Positions 18,101-24,276 of a stretch of 53,213 bases of DNA are shown here, one piece after another. The notes beneath the pieces were generated by a model that was given only the letters and a program-made list of their open reading frames with translations, searched no databases and was not told the origin of the DNA. The position numbers and the translations under genes were made by a program. Each line of letters begins with the position of its first letter. The stretch's first letter is position 1. The stretch covers positions 1 through 53,213 of the forward strand of contig JABWAT010000017.1 of the NCBI GenBank assembly GCA_013360915.1, read 5' to 3'. The stretch is from Bacteroidota bacterium (lineage in GTDB: Bacteria > Bacteroidota > JABWAT01).

Positions 18101-19060
18101 ACAAGCACCGGTGTCAGCGATTCCAGCTCTCTCACCCTCTCCGATGCTGCCCGTAGTTTGTTCAGCGGGTCGATTTCCATTCCCGGACCAGTGAAGGCAA
18201 ATACCCTGATTTCCTATTACTTCACCGCCCGCGACCAATCCAATGCCGGAAACATGGTCAGGCACCCGGCCTCTTCTGATTTATCCTTCATGACTGGCAA
18301 AGCCGATGTGGATGACATGGAAGTTCCGGGATACTGGCTGTTCGATGGTAAGTTCGGATATTCGACCAAGCGGCGCCTCTCGGGAGATCAGGCCATTCAC
18401 AACAACAAAGGCAACAATTACACCTCCAATGATGTGTCAACGGCCACCTATTCAGGTTCCTTCGATTTTACCGGGTATGACAATCCGGCCTTTACCATTC
18501 AATCGGCCTTCCGGTTTGGGTCCGGTGATACCTGTTATGCAGAAATCAACACAGGGAATGGCTGGATTCCAAAATTCAAGTTTGCCGGTGGTTCTTCCTC
18601 CTTCTGGACCAACTTTTTACCCTACACCATTTTCGCACCCGAAGCAGCCGGGCAGCCCACGGTTCAGATCCGGTTCCGTTTCGTATCGGATGGGGTTGGC
18701 AGCGGCACCAACAGCGGTATTTATTTCGATGACCTGAAGGTCTTGGGTGATACCGTCAGTTTTGTGAGTGTGGAAGGAAATGGCATTGAAATTCCCTCTG
18801 TGGCTACTCTCGACCAGAATTACCCGAATCCGTTTAATCCGGCCACGGTGATCCGTTACCACGTTCCGGTCAGCGGAGCGGTTCGTCTGATGGTGTTCGA
18901 TGCACTGGGTCGTGAAATTTCCGTTCTGGTTGATGAAAAGAAACCCGCCGGAACCTACTCGGCCACCTTTTCCGCAACAGGACTTTCCTCTGGTGTGTAT
19001 TTCTACAAACTGGCGATTAACGGAAGTTCCCTGACACGGAAAATGCTCCTGTTGAAATAG
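15182..19060 (+). CDS. Large secreted S8 subtilisin-family protease with T9SS sorting domain
   Basis: The 1292-residue preproprotein has a signal peptide (to about residue 21), a propeptide with inhibitor-like features (about 30-120) and an S8 catalytic domain with Asp173 (VVDTGVDWDH), His253 (NGHGTHVAG), the oxyanion Asn347 (SSAGNAND) and Ser424 (QGTSMASP). The triad is intact. After about residue 490 come beta-sandwich modules and a segment (about 615-830) resembling a glutamine-amidotransferase-like fold (GGRIYLSGQDVGWDM). A MAM/jelly-roll-like domain follows (about 1040-1200), then a T9SS sorting domain (NYPNPFNPATVIRYHV to the terminal MLLLK). It should act outside the cell or on its surface. 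It is transcribed alone, between two copies of a terminator-bearing repeat. Confidence 0.95.
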   Translation: MKFRLTGTFLLLFTALSVVAAENGKGPSGTPANQVIVKFRESGIRAYRAESSLNTVMKATGAIQSSALMEKSNPIADEIGLNRVYVLNYQTITDADRAVSQLTRRTDIEYAELVRYFSHDRLETPEKGNKPASPMATPDDELLASIHPLGQVKAFQAWDLQTGDTSVVVAVVDTGVDWDHEDLVSSVYINQGEYGPDGKGGEKQSNGVDDDANGFIDDFRGWDFISSSFTDSPPAPGEDASVEDNNPMDFNGHGTHVAGISAGMTNNGIGIASLSWGVKVLPCRIGYHTTSGDGIGNSYNMGRAFIYAADMGADVINLSFGNSGQFITDASLYATRKGTLVVSSAGNANDEFASEMELKPWVLTVAAVNRNDLKTYYSTYGTWVKISAPGGEQLTASSNGFLSTVVYPSTLYSGKKYEYFQGTSMASPFVASLAALIKSQNPEISVIDLFERIRQTSDDIYALNPTYAGKLGAGRINALRALTETGLSPAKPSLRLESVLVEDGGNENGILNLGETASLIFDFQNEWGGAENLTATLTTDAGNWPLTVSNNTDVTGPVASVLDSVESTFSVEFPLSVDENGIPMVIGYELTISDDNGFSQTFPGRLAIEPNALLVPDFHADVDYTNNYLELMDQAGLSYDVWNGSVDNITADILKKYAMVFWPMGWTFPSLTEANQNAISGYIEAGGRIYLSGQDVGWDMADPTGTTYTESGGASKTWFESYMKVVYGGDDNNETTIKGVDSDLLSDGVESSIEMPGLGSSTQYPDFVTLKEGSVAFLKYGNGQIAGTRYETGNARVVYLPFGGLEAVSDSVSANLLTARISNWLYGYSVDSFIPLKNTEDEQEERLVSVSVSGKKPVSSVDLYYQAFTTGTSPDLNLTKLPMTFADGRFSASLPAVGLGNSVLYFFISRFEDGSLSPYQVYQYNVKTDVTKPVAISSSEWPNTMEKSGTYPVEFTVDDESGIDESSVFVHYYTSTGVSDSSSLTLSDAARSLFSGSISIPGPVKANTLISYYFTARDQSNAGNMVRHPASSDLSFMTGKADVDDMEVPGYWLFDGKFGYSTKRRLSGDQAIHNNKGNNYTSNDVSTATYSGSFDFTGYDNPAFTIQSAFRFGSGDTCYAEINTGNGWIPKFKFAGGSSSFWTNFLPYTIFAPEAAGQPTVQIRFRFVSDGVGSGTNSGIYFDDLKVLGDTVSFVSVEGNGIEIPSVATLDQNYPNPFNPATVIRYHVPVSGAVRLMVFDALGREISVLVDEKKPAGTYSATFSATGLSSGVYFYKLAINGSSLTRKMLLLK

Positions 19061-19105
19061 GTGAGTGGTGAGTGGAAAAACCCGGACCTGACGAGACCGG
19101 CATCT

Positions 19106-19135
19106 GCAATCAGGCGACTTCGGTCGCCTGATTGC
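19106..19135 (+). terminator. Hairpin with UUCG loop after the subtilisin gene
   Basis: GCAATCAGGCGAC (19106-19118) pairs perfectly with GTCGCCTGATTGC (19123-19135) around TTCG. It begins 46 bp past the stop. Only a weak T stretch (GTTTATG) follows. Confidence 0.75.
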
Positions 19136-19207
19136 GTTTATGGGTTGGTTGGAACAATTCCCTGTTGTTCTTGCAACATTCAGATAGAACAGGTACTTTA
19201 TAAGCGG

Positions 19208-19321
19208 GCAGCGAGATATCAACTGCACCGTTCGGCCATCGTTGGTTGAAGACGCTATGAAGGGAACGGCCTTCACAAGCGGTTCCTGCATAAAAAAGGT
19301 GGTTCAGCCACCTTTTTTATT
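19208..19321 (+). repeat. Terminator-bearing repeat, copy 2
   Basis: This is a direct copy of the element at 14724-14839. It ends in an equivalent terminator (19292-19318: GGTGG/CCACC flanked by A6 and T6). The similarity covers the roughly 85 bp upstream of the hairpin as well, so it is more than a shared terminator. Confidence 0.7.
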
Positions 19322-19354
19322 TTCCAGCCGGGTGGTTTTGCGGAAAGTTGCTGT

Positions 19355-19564
19355 TCAATATAAATGAACAGGGATGTTTTTTGAACGGGAAGAGAGAGTT
19401 GTCTCGTTTCGTGGGAGAACGATTTTCCGACCGAGGACACAAAGGGAAGAGTTCATTGAGGCCAAGCCCTCGTTGTGATACCACAACCGCTTTGCCGGAT
19501 CATGGGAAAAACCAACATATATCCGGTTGAAGGATTCGGAATATAAAACGTAGGTGAAGTACAT
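19355..19564 (-). pseudogene. Truncated GIY-YIG nuclease (second cassette copy)
   Basis: The first 35 residues (MYFTYVLYSES, then RIYVGFSHDP and RLWYHNEGLA) are nearly the same as the intact copy at 19715-19981. After NEGLA the frame diverges into unrelated sequence and stops at residue 69, so the catalytic glutamate half (HEKEL region) is missing. I call it a degraded duplicate. The 5' sequence is almost identical to the intact copy, indicating a recent duplication. Confidence 0.75.
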
Positions 19565-19578
19565 CGGGATAAAACAAA

Positions 19579-19601
19579 AAAGTCCGGTTTTACCGGACTT
19601 T
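19579..19601 (-). terminator. Terminator after the tRNA-like pseudogene
   Basis: AAAGTCCGGT and ACCGGACTTT pair around a 3-nt loop, and a T run follows on the minus strand. It is a sequence copy of the tRNA-Asn terminator at 19996-20018. Confidence 0.8.
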
Positions 19602-19606
19602 CTTTG

Positions 19607-19685
19607 CTCCGCGAGTCCGTCTGAAGCCGGACAACCCCATGATTAATCCGGCCTCTGCCGGACTCCACCATTGAGCTATCGCGGA
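19607..19685 (-). pseudogene. tRNA-Asn-like pseudogene, mosaic with GIY-YIG 3' end
   Basis: On the minus strand it starts with the tRNA-Asn acceptor and D-arm (TCCGCGATAGCTCAATGGTG) and ends with the matching TCGCGGA acceptor strand. The anticodon arm is replaced by a CCGGC-AGAG-GCCGG hairpin identical in type to the last codons of the GIY-YIG gene. The T arm is a new perfect 5-bp stem (GTCCG/CGGAC) with an 8-nt loop and no TTCGA. It cannot decode asparagine. It may be a relic of recombination or a structured tRNA mimic. Confidence 0.7.
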
Positions 19686-19714
19686 ATGTTTTCTTATCAG
19701 CTACAACCCCATGA

Positions 19715-19981
19715 TTAATCCGGCCTTTGCCGGACTCCATCTTTGAGCAGGTGATCCCGTATCCAGGTCCTGCCAGAATGGGTTTTGAGTTCCTTTTCAT
19801 GTCGCATGGCCTGAGATCTTTCTGCGAATGGCTTCGAATAGATCAAAATCCAGGGTCGGTAGGGTTTGGTAGCAAACGCCAACCCTTCGTTGTGATACCA
19901 CAACCGCTTTTCCGGATCGTGGGAATAACCAACATAGATCCGGTCAGCGGATTCAGAATATAAAACATAGGTGAAGTACAT
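19715..19981 (-). CDS. Small GIY-YIG family nuclease
   Basis: The 88-residue protein is a single GIY-YIG domain: the two signature tyrosine strands are TYVLYS (residues 4-9) and IYVGYS (15-20), followed by the conserved arginine in KRLWYHN, and a candidate catalytic glutamate in MRHEKELK (about residues 60-67). Its length is normal for stand-alone UPF0213/URI-type members, whose roles are mostly unproven. It starts immediately after the tRNA-Asn terminator. Its last codons (DGVRQRPD) and 3' tail are the same sequence that replaces the anticodon arm in the neighbouring tRNA-like copies. No ribosome binding site is obvious. It may be expressed weakly or by read-through. Confidence 0.75.
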   Translation of the reverse strand: MYFTYVLYSESADRIYVGYSHDPEKRLWYHNEGLAFATKPYRPWILIYSKPFAERSQAMRHEKELKTHSGRTWIRDHLLKDGVRQRPD

Positions 19982-19995
19982 CGGGATAAAACAAA

Positions 19996-20018
19996 AAAGT
20001 CCGGTTTTACCGGACTTT
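19996..20018 (-). terminator. Terminator of tRNA-Asn
   Basis: On the minus strand, AAAGTCCGGT and ACCGGACTTT form a 10-bp stem with a 3-nt loop, followed by TTTG. It starts 6 bp after the tRNA 3' end. Confidence 0.85.
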
Positions 20019-20023
20019 CTTTG

Positions 20024-20095
20024 CTCCGCGAGTAGGACTCGAACCTACAACCCCATGATTAACAGTCATGTGCTCCACCATTGAGCTATCGCGGA
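20024..20095 (-). tRNA. tRNA-Asn (anticodon GTT)
   Basis: A full cloverleaf can be written by hand. The acceptor stem is TCCGCGA/TCGCGGA with discriminator G; the D stem is GCTC/GAGC; the anticodon stem CATGA/TCATG surrounds CTGTTAA with anticodon GTT; the variable loop is GGGTT; the T stem GTAGG/CCTAC has loop TTCGAGT. CCA is not encoded. It lies downstream of a Bacteroidota-type promoter and a tRNA-like leader, and is followed by a strong terminator. Confidence 0.97.
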
Positions 20096-20097
20096 AT

Positions 20098-20167
20098 GTT
20101 TTCTTATCAGCTACAACCCCATGATTAATCCGGCCTTTGCCGGACTCCACCATTGAGCTATCGCGGA
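20098..20167 (-). pseudogene. tRNA-Asn 5' half fused to GIY-YIG 3' tail
   Basis: On the minus strand this begins with the tRNA-Asn 5' part (acceptor strand and D-arm), then switches to the sequence that ends the GIY-YIG gene (CCGGC-AAAG-GCCGG, TTAATCATGGGGTTGTAG, GCTGATAAG). It has no T arm or 3' acceptor strand. Its start coincides with the expected transcription start of the tRNA promoter, so it should be co-transcribed as a leader of tRNA-Asn. Confidence 0.65.
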
Positions 20168-20175
20168 ATGGAATG

Positions 20176-20207
20176 CAAAGGTACGCCAAATCAACTCATT
20201 TTGTCAA
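20176..20207 (-). promoter_or_regulatory. Promoter of the tRNA-Asn unit
   Basis: On the minus strand, TTGAC starts at 20207 and TACCTTTG occupies 20183-20176, with 21 bp between TTG and TAnnTTTG. The predicted start lies at about 20169, at the 5' end of the tRNA-like leader. Confidence 0.75.
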
Positions 20208-20335
20208 TACCTGCTTATCATCATAGAAGCGTTTTTATTTCATTTAACCAGAAGAGGAGGAGTTGTTAAGACTTACCATTGAAGCCAGCTTTTATCCGTC
20301 GTCATGGTTTCCCACCAAAATTCCTCCTGAAGAAA

Positions 20336-20367
20336 AAAGGGGCTCTTCCACACGGAAAAGCCCCTTT
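20336..20367 (-). terminator. Terminator after the repeat-domain T9SS gene
   Basis: AAAGGGGCT pairs with AGCCCCTTT around a stem continued by TTCC/GGAA. On the minus strand it ends in six T. It lies 29 bp past the stop codon at 20396. Confidence 0.85.
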
Positions 20368-20395
20368 GAACTTATTGCAAAACCAGAACTGATGA

Positions 20396-22690
20396 CTATT
20401 TCATCAGCACCATTGATCCACCCGACTGGTGAGTGGTTCCTGCCTGACTCCGGAAGTGAATCCGGTAGAAATACAACCCAGAAGCCACCGACCCGTTTTG
20501 CCCCGATGAGGCATTCCAGACCAGCTTGGTAAATCCACCGGAAGGAAGGTCCTGCGATTCAGCAAACACCTGCTGGCCCAGCAGATTAAACACCTGGAGG
20601 GTTAATTTGCCGGCTGTCGGCACATCCACAGGAATCGTGGTGCTGGGATTAAACGGATTCGGGTAATTCTGGTGCACCATAAACCGGTCGGGCATCGGCG
20701 CTTCCAATTCCAGAATCCCGCTGTAAGAAACAGATCCATCCAGATCGAGTTGTTTCAGACGGAAAAGTGATTTGTGAGTGGCGATTAGTGATTGGAAAGA
20801 ATACGACTTCGGAGAATTCGTCGTCCCGCTGCCAGCCACAAATCCAATTGTCTTCCATTCAGAAACGGACCCTGAGGTTCTCGAAGGGTCTGTTTCTGAG
20901 AGGTTTCTTCCTGTCCCTTCGAGACCCTCAGGGTCCGGAAGAAACCTCTGAACTTCCCACCCATAATTATTCACCTCGCTGGCGGTGGTCCAGTTCAACG
21001 TCACGCCGTTCCGGTCCATGGATCCGGTAAAGGAGGTGAGTTCAACGGGAAGCGATCCGCCTGAGCCAGTCACCCAGGAAAGAATCCGGTCGAGGTGACC
21101 GGTCAGTCCGGTCCGGAATCCGCTCCAGGAAAAAGTGGAAAATGACACGTTGTATGCCCCGTCATAGGCGATGGCGTAAGCCGAATCGGGTTTGGTGAGG
21201 GTTTGCCAGGCAATGGTGGTCTGGCTTCCGTACACCGGCCGGATGACATCGGGGGTATTGACCTCCACCGAATCCACATACCCATCATGAATCAACCGGC
21301 CCGGCAGGGCTGCTTTTCCGGTTCCGCCATCCTCAAACCGCAGCCGGGCTTTCAGAGTCTGCCGTAAAAACGTGGAATCAGAAAAAGCGCGTCCATGATC
21401 ATGATAACTTGCCACATCCTCTCCCGACAGAATCAGTGTGGATTCGGTATTGTTCAGCAGGAACGATTCCAGGGAATCGCGTTGGGTGGCCGTCAGAAAA
21501 TCCCGTTCATCCCAGATGATTGTTTTCCATCCGGAAAGAGACAAGGTTGGCTGGCCCGTCCGGTCAAATTCATCCCAATGATGGCCGAGGTAGTTAAGCG
21601 CATGAGCCAGGGAATCGCGGCTTACAGGATCTTCCCACGTCACCAGAATATCGCCGGTGGGTTTATAGGCAGCCATACCCACCGTGACCGGCGTTCCCCA
21701 ATCGGTTTCACCGGTCTTAAATCGCACGGATACCGGAATCAGACCGGTCGGTGCATCGGGAACCACCAGCGAACCGGAAAAGGAAGCGAATACACCGGTC
21801 GGAATGGTGATAGTTTCCGTCAGAGACATTCCGCTTCCTTCACCAGGATCGGTCCCGGAAAACACCTCCGCCCCCGTCACCGGTGTTAACCGGTTGGCCA
21901 TCGGAATCACGGTAGAATCGGATACAGACATCACCTGATACAGCGGTTCTGACCAGTCATTGAGATCATTCTTCACGCGGAGCCCCAACCGGTAAGATCC
22001 GGCAGACAGAACCGTGGTGCTCAGGTTGGCGGTAACGGCTTCGGCCGGGTGTGAAAACGCTTCATCTTTTGCAGACAATGCCTGCCCCGATCCTTCGCCG
22101 GGATCGGTTCCGATGAAATATTCCGCCTGAGTAATGGCAGAATAATTGGCCGATGCCCCCTTTAACGCCTCAGACACCAGAATCACCTGCCGGACCGGAT
22201 CGGACCAATCCCCGCCAGCCTTCTGAAACCGCACCGACAGAACCGAAGGTCCCGTTGGAAGACCATCTGCTTCCAATGAGGTTGTTGCCATTGAATAGGA
22301 AGACGAGGCAACTGACAGGGCCGTTCCGTTTCCTTCACCGGGATCGGATCCGGAAAAGATTTCAGCCGACGCCAGGACCGGATACGCCGATGGGTCCACA
22401 TCCGGAGCAGAATTAATCATGATCACCTGGCCAACCGGCGCAGACCAGGATCCATCCGACTTTTTCACACGGATGTACAGAACGGCAGGACCGGTTGACA
22501 AAGCACCGGTTTCCACCGTGGCAGAAAGGCTTTCCAGACTTCCATCAGCCAATCCATCCTTCAGCAGAAGAGAAATACCATTCCCCTCGCCCGGATCGGA
22601 ACCGATGAAGTATTCGGCCTCTTCAATCACCTGTCCGCCCGCCGAGGAAACCACCCCGGCAAGCAGGAAAAACAGTAAGAAATTTTTCAT
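20396..22690 (-). CDS. Secreted repeat protein with T9SS sorting domain
   Basis: The 764-residue protein has a signal peptide (cleavage near SSAGG). It then carries four repeats of about 95 residues, each opening with a form of AEYFIGSDPGEGNG, spread over about residues 23-345. A segment from about 350 to 520 resembles the amidotransferase-like module of the nearby subtilisin (TIIWDERDFL, TLILSGEDV). Residues about 530-665 form a beta-sandwich of the kind that precedes sorting domains (VELTSFTGSMDRNGVTLNWTT), and the T9SS domain follows (NYPNPFNPSTTIPVDV to the end). The sandwich is interrupted near residues 580-610 and 631-643 by in-frame repeat-derived sequence. It lies 12 bp after the beta-helix gene, so the two are probably one operon. 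Substrate unknown. Confidence 0.88.
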   Translation of the reverse strand: MKNFLLFFLLAGVVSSAGGQVIEEAEYFIGSDPGEGNGISLLLKDGLADGSLESLSATVETGALSTGPAVLYIRVKKSDGSWSAPVGQVIMINSAPDVDPSAYPVLASAEIFSGSDPGEGNGTALSVASSSYSMATTSLEADGLPTGPSVLSVRFQKAGGDWSDPVRQVILVSEALKGASANYSAITQAEYFIGTDPGEGSGQALSAKDEAFSHPAEAVTANLSTTVLSAGSYRLGLRVKNDLNDWSEPLYQVMSVSDSTVIPMANRLTPVTGAEVFSGTDPGEGSGMSLTETITIPTGVFASFSGSLVVPDAPTGLIPVSVRFKTGETDWGTPVTVGMAAYKPTGDILVTWEDPVSRDSLAHALNYLGHHWDEFDRTGQPTLSLSGWKTIIWDERDFLTATQRDSLESFLLNNTESTLILSGEDVASYHDHGRAFSDSTFLRQTLKARLRFEDGGTGKAALPGRLIHDGYVDSVEVNTPDVIRPVYGSQTTIAWQTLTKPDSAYAIAYDGAYNVSFSTFSWSGFRTGLTGHLDRILSWVTGSGGSLPVELTSFTGSMDRNGVTLNWTTASEVNNYGWEVQRFLPDPEGLEGTGRNLSETDPSRTSGSVSEWKTIGFVAGSGTTNSPKSYSFQSLIATHKSLFRLKQLDLDGSVSYSGILELEAPMPDRFMVHQNYPNPFNPSTTIPVDVPTAGKLTLQVFNLLGQQVFAESQDLPSGGFTKLVWNASSGQNGSVASGLYFYRIHFRSQAGTTHQSGGSMVLMK
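20761..20797 (-). repeat. AATCACTAATC-type short repeat inside a coding region
   Basis: On the minus strand the sequence runs TTCCAATCACTAATC then CCACTCACAAATCAC, encoding SLIATHKSLF in frame. Related strings occur between genes at 35138-35178 and, in shorter form, at 19061-19084. Here the repeat replaces the turn normally found before RLKQLD in such domains. Confidence 0.55.
20859..20951 (-). repeat. In-frame compound palindromic element inside a T9SS gene
   Basis: Two 22-bp arms (20867-20888 and 20915-20936) are inverted copies with one mismatch; each contains the core CCCT-AGG and TTCGAGA words. Each arm is itself the loop of a smaller hairpin: CAGAAAC/GTTTCTG around the first, and GGTTTCTTCC/GGAAGAAACC around the second. 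The element stays in frame and encodes about 30 residues rich in P, E, G, T and S. Confidence 0.75.
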
Positions 22691-22702
22691 TTCAGCCTCC
22701 CC

Positions 22703-24100
22703 TTACCGGGCCAGACCTTCCGCATCGATGGTGATGGTTTCTCCCTGCCGGACAAACCGATTGCTGAGCTTCAGACGAAGAACGCGGGCACCATCGGGAT
22801 TGTTGAAATACTGCGCAAAACTCCAGGAACCGCCATAAAGTCCCAGATCATTTCGTGTCAGATCGAGATCGAGAAACGAGGTGGAAGGCTGACCGGCATT
22901 GATACAGGGCGATCCGGAGTTCAGCGAAAAATCACCACCGGCTGCATTGGTAAACTGCGGATCGGCGGCCAGACTGCCGTAACCGGCCGAAAAACCGTTC
23001 AGATAATTTCCGCCGGCATTGTTATAAACATTGTTATATAACAGGTTCACATCGTTGACCGCCCAGACGTCACTGTTTACCACCCGGTCGATTCCGCCGG
23101 CCGTGTTATTGGCAATGATGTTGTTATTCACCAGAATGTCACCGGAATGACCAACCGTCCCGCCGCCAAAATATACTTCATCGAACAACAGGCCGGCACC
23201 GGTATTTCCATAAAAAACATTGTTTGATATTTCTGTGAGACAGATCCGGTTAAAATCCTGATCATACGTCAGAAAAAGGCCATTTCCACCATTATTGGTT
23301 ATGAGGTTATTGGATATTTTCCAGGCATAATCTCCACCACCATTCGTAAAAATGCCATGACCCGAATTACCCGATATCTGGTTAGCACGGATAGTCGCCA
23401 CGTTCGGATCGTTGATGTAAACGCCGTTACCCTGATTTCCCGAAATCACGGCACCTATGACAGTTCCGCCTTCCAGAATTCTGATACCGAACCCATCTCC
23501 GTTTCCATTGTTCAGGATAGAATCTGCAGAGGACAGTCCTTTAAACCGATCCACACCAATAGAATCGTTTCCTACAAAAACATTCTGGGCCGATGTGAGT
23601 CCCGGATTTCCATTGGCATCGAGTCCGACCCGGTTGCCGGTAAAGACATTGTTAATCAGGACCACTGTCGGAAACAGGGAAACATTGTCGAAATAGTTTC
23701 CCGACAGGAATCCATCTTCCTTGCAATCTTTTATCACGTTATTCATGATCAGGTAGGGATTGGCCGATCCGTTGTGATGGATATAAACACCCTGATCACC
23801 CGATGACGTAATGGTAAAGCCGCGCAGACTGCTTCCGTTGCTTCCCGACGAAAAGTACACGCCGGTTCCTGAGGCCATGATCCGGATGCTGTCGCGGTCA
23901 CCTGCCCCAACCAGGTGAAGTTTTTTCGTCAGGGTGAGGGTCCCGGTATAAACCCCTTCCCCGACCCTGATCGTATCGCCGGCTGCAGCGGCATTGATGG
24001 ATTCCTGAATGCTTTCCCCATCGAAGACTTCATGGACGGTCTGGGCCGACAGCGGCATCACAAGTGAGATAAGGAAAAAGATGGTAACCATTGATTTCAT
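22703..24100 (-). CDS. Secreted right-handed parallel beta-helix protein
   Basis: The 465-residue protein has a signal peptide (MKSMVTIFFLISLVMPLSAQ) and then a pectate-lyase-like N-cap (ESIQESINAAAAGDTIRVGEGVYTG, about 29-53). Next come about ten coils of the asparagine-rich NNVFTGNRVGL / ISGNSGHGIFTNGG kind, typical of the PbH1/NosD repeat class. It ends at about residue 425 with the standard closing signature of this class (FSLNSGSPCINAGQP). No catalytic residues of a particular lyase are recognisable, and there is no T9SS domain; the short C-terminal tail (VRQGETITIDAEGLAR) looks truncated. It is the first gene of an operon with the T9SS repeat protein. Carbohydrate binding is likely, but this is inference. 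Confidence 0.85.
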   Translation of the reverse strand: MKSMVTIFFLISLVMPLSAQTVHEVFDGESIQESINAAAAGDTIRVGEGVYTGTLTLTKKLHLVGAGDRDSIRIMASGTGVYFSSGSNGSSLRGFTITSSGDQGVYIHHNGSANPYLIMNNVIKDCKEDGFLSGNYFDNVSLFPTVVLINNVFTGNRVGLDANGNPGLTSAQNVFVGNDSIGVDRFKGLSSADSILNNGNGDGFGIRILEGGTVIGAVISGNQGNGVYINDPNVATIRANQISGNSGHGIFTNGGGDYAWKISNNLITNNGGNGLFLTYDQDFNRICLTEISNNVFYGNTGAGLLFDEVYFGGGTVGHSGDILVNNNIIANNTAGGIDRVVNSDVWAVNDVNLLYNNVYNNAGGNYLNGFSAGYGSLAADPQFTNAAGGDFSLNSGSPCINAGQPSTSFLDLDLTRNDLGLYGGSWSFAQYFNNPDGARVLRLKLSNRFVRQGETITIDAEGLAR

Positions 24101-24135
24101 GATGATTCCTCCGGGTTGTTAATCGTTTTCTAATG

Positions 24136-24166
24136 AAAAGGTAAAAAATTGTCACCGAAGGGCAAA
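24136..24166 (-). promoter_or_regulatory. Probable promoter of the beta-helix operon
   Basis: On the minus strand TTTG (24166-24163) and TACCTTTT (24143-24136) are about 19 bp apart. The -7 element differs from TAnnTTTG at its last base. It lies 35 bp before the start codon. Confidence 0.45.
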
Positions 24167-24276
24167 CCGGAATGACTGCCTGATGTAGTCATGTGTGGAA
24201 TGGGTCACAGGTGCGACAAACGCAGCTGTTTTAATATGGACGAAAAGGCGCTAAGGCGCTATGTTCAATTCATTTT

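Larger units (their letters stand above)
19061..20395. other. Region of terminators, tRNA-Asn and nuclease cassettes
   Basis: Between the subtilisin and the next T9SS gene lie, from left to right, a terminator, copy 2 of the terminator repeat, a truncated GIY-YIG fragment, a tRNA-like pseudogene, an intact GIY-YIG frame, tRNA-Asn, a second tRNA-like fragment, the tRNA promoter and a terminator. All nuclease and tRNA parts are on the minus strand. From 20208 to 20335 I see nothing. Confidence 0.7.

Noticed and set aside
20007-20189. Minus-strand open frame of 60 codons across the tRNA-Asn region (contains DSSMVEH and NHGVVGSSPTRGA)
   Set aside because: It is a translation of tRNA-Asn and its 5' copy; this peptide pattern is a familiar artefact of tRNA genes.
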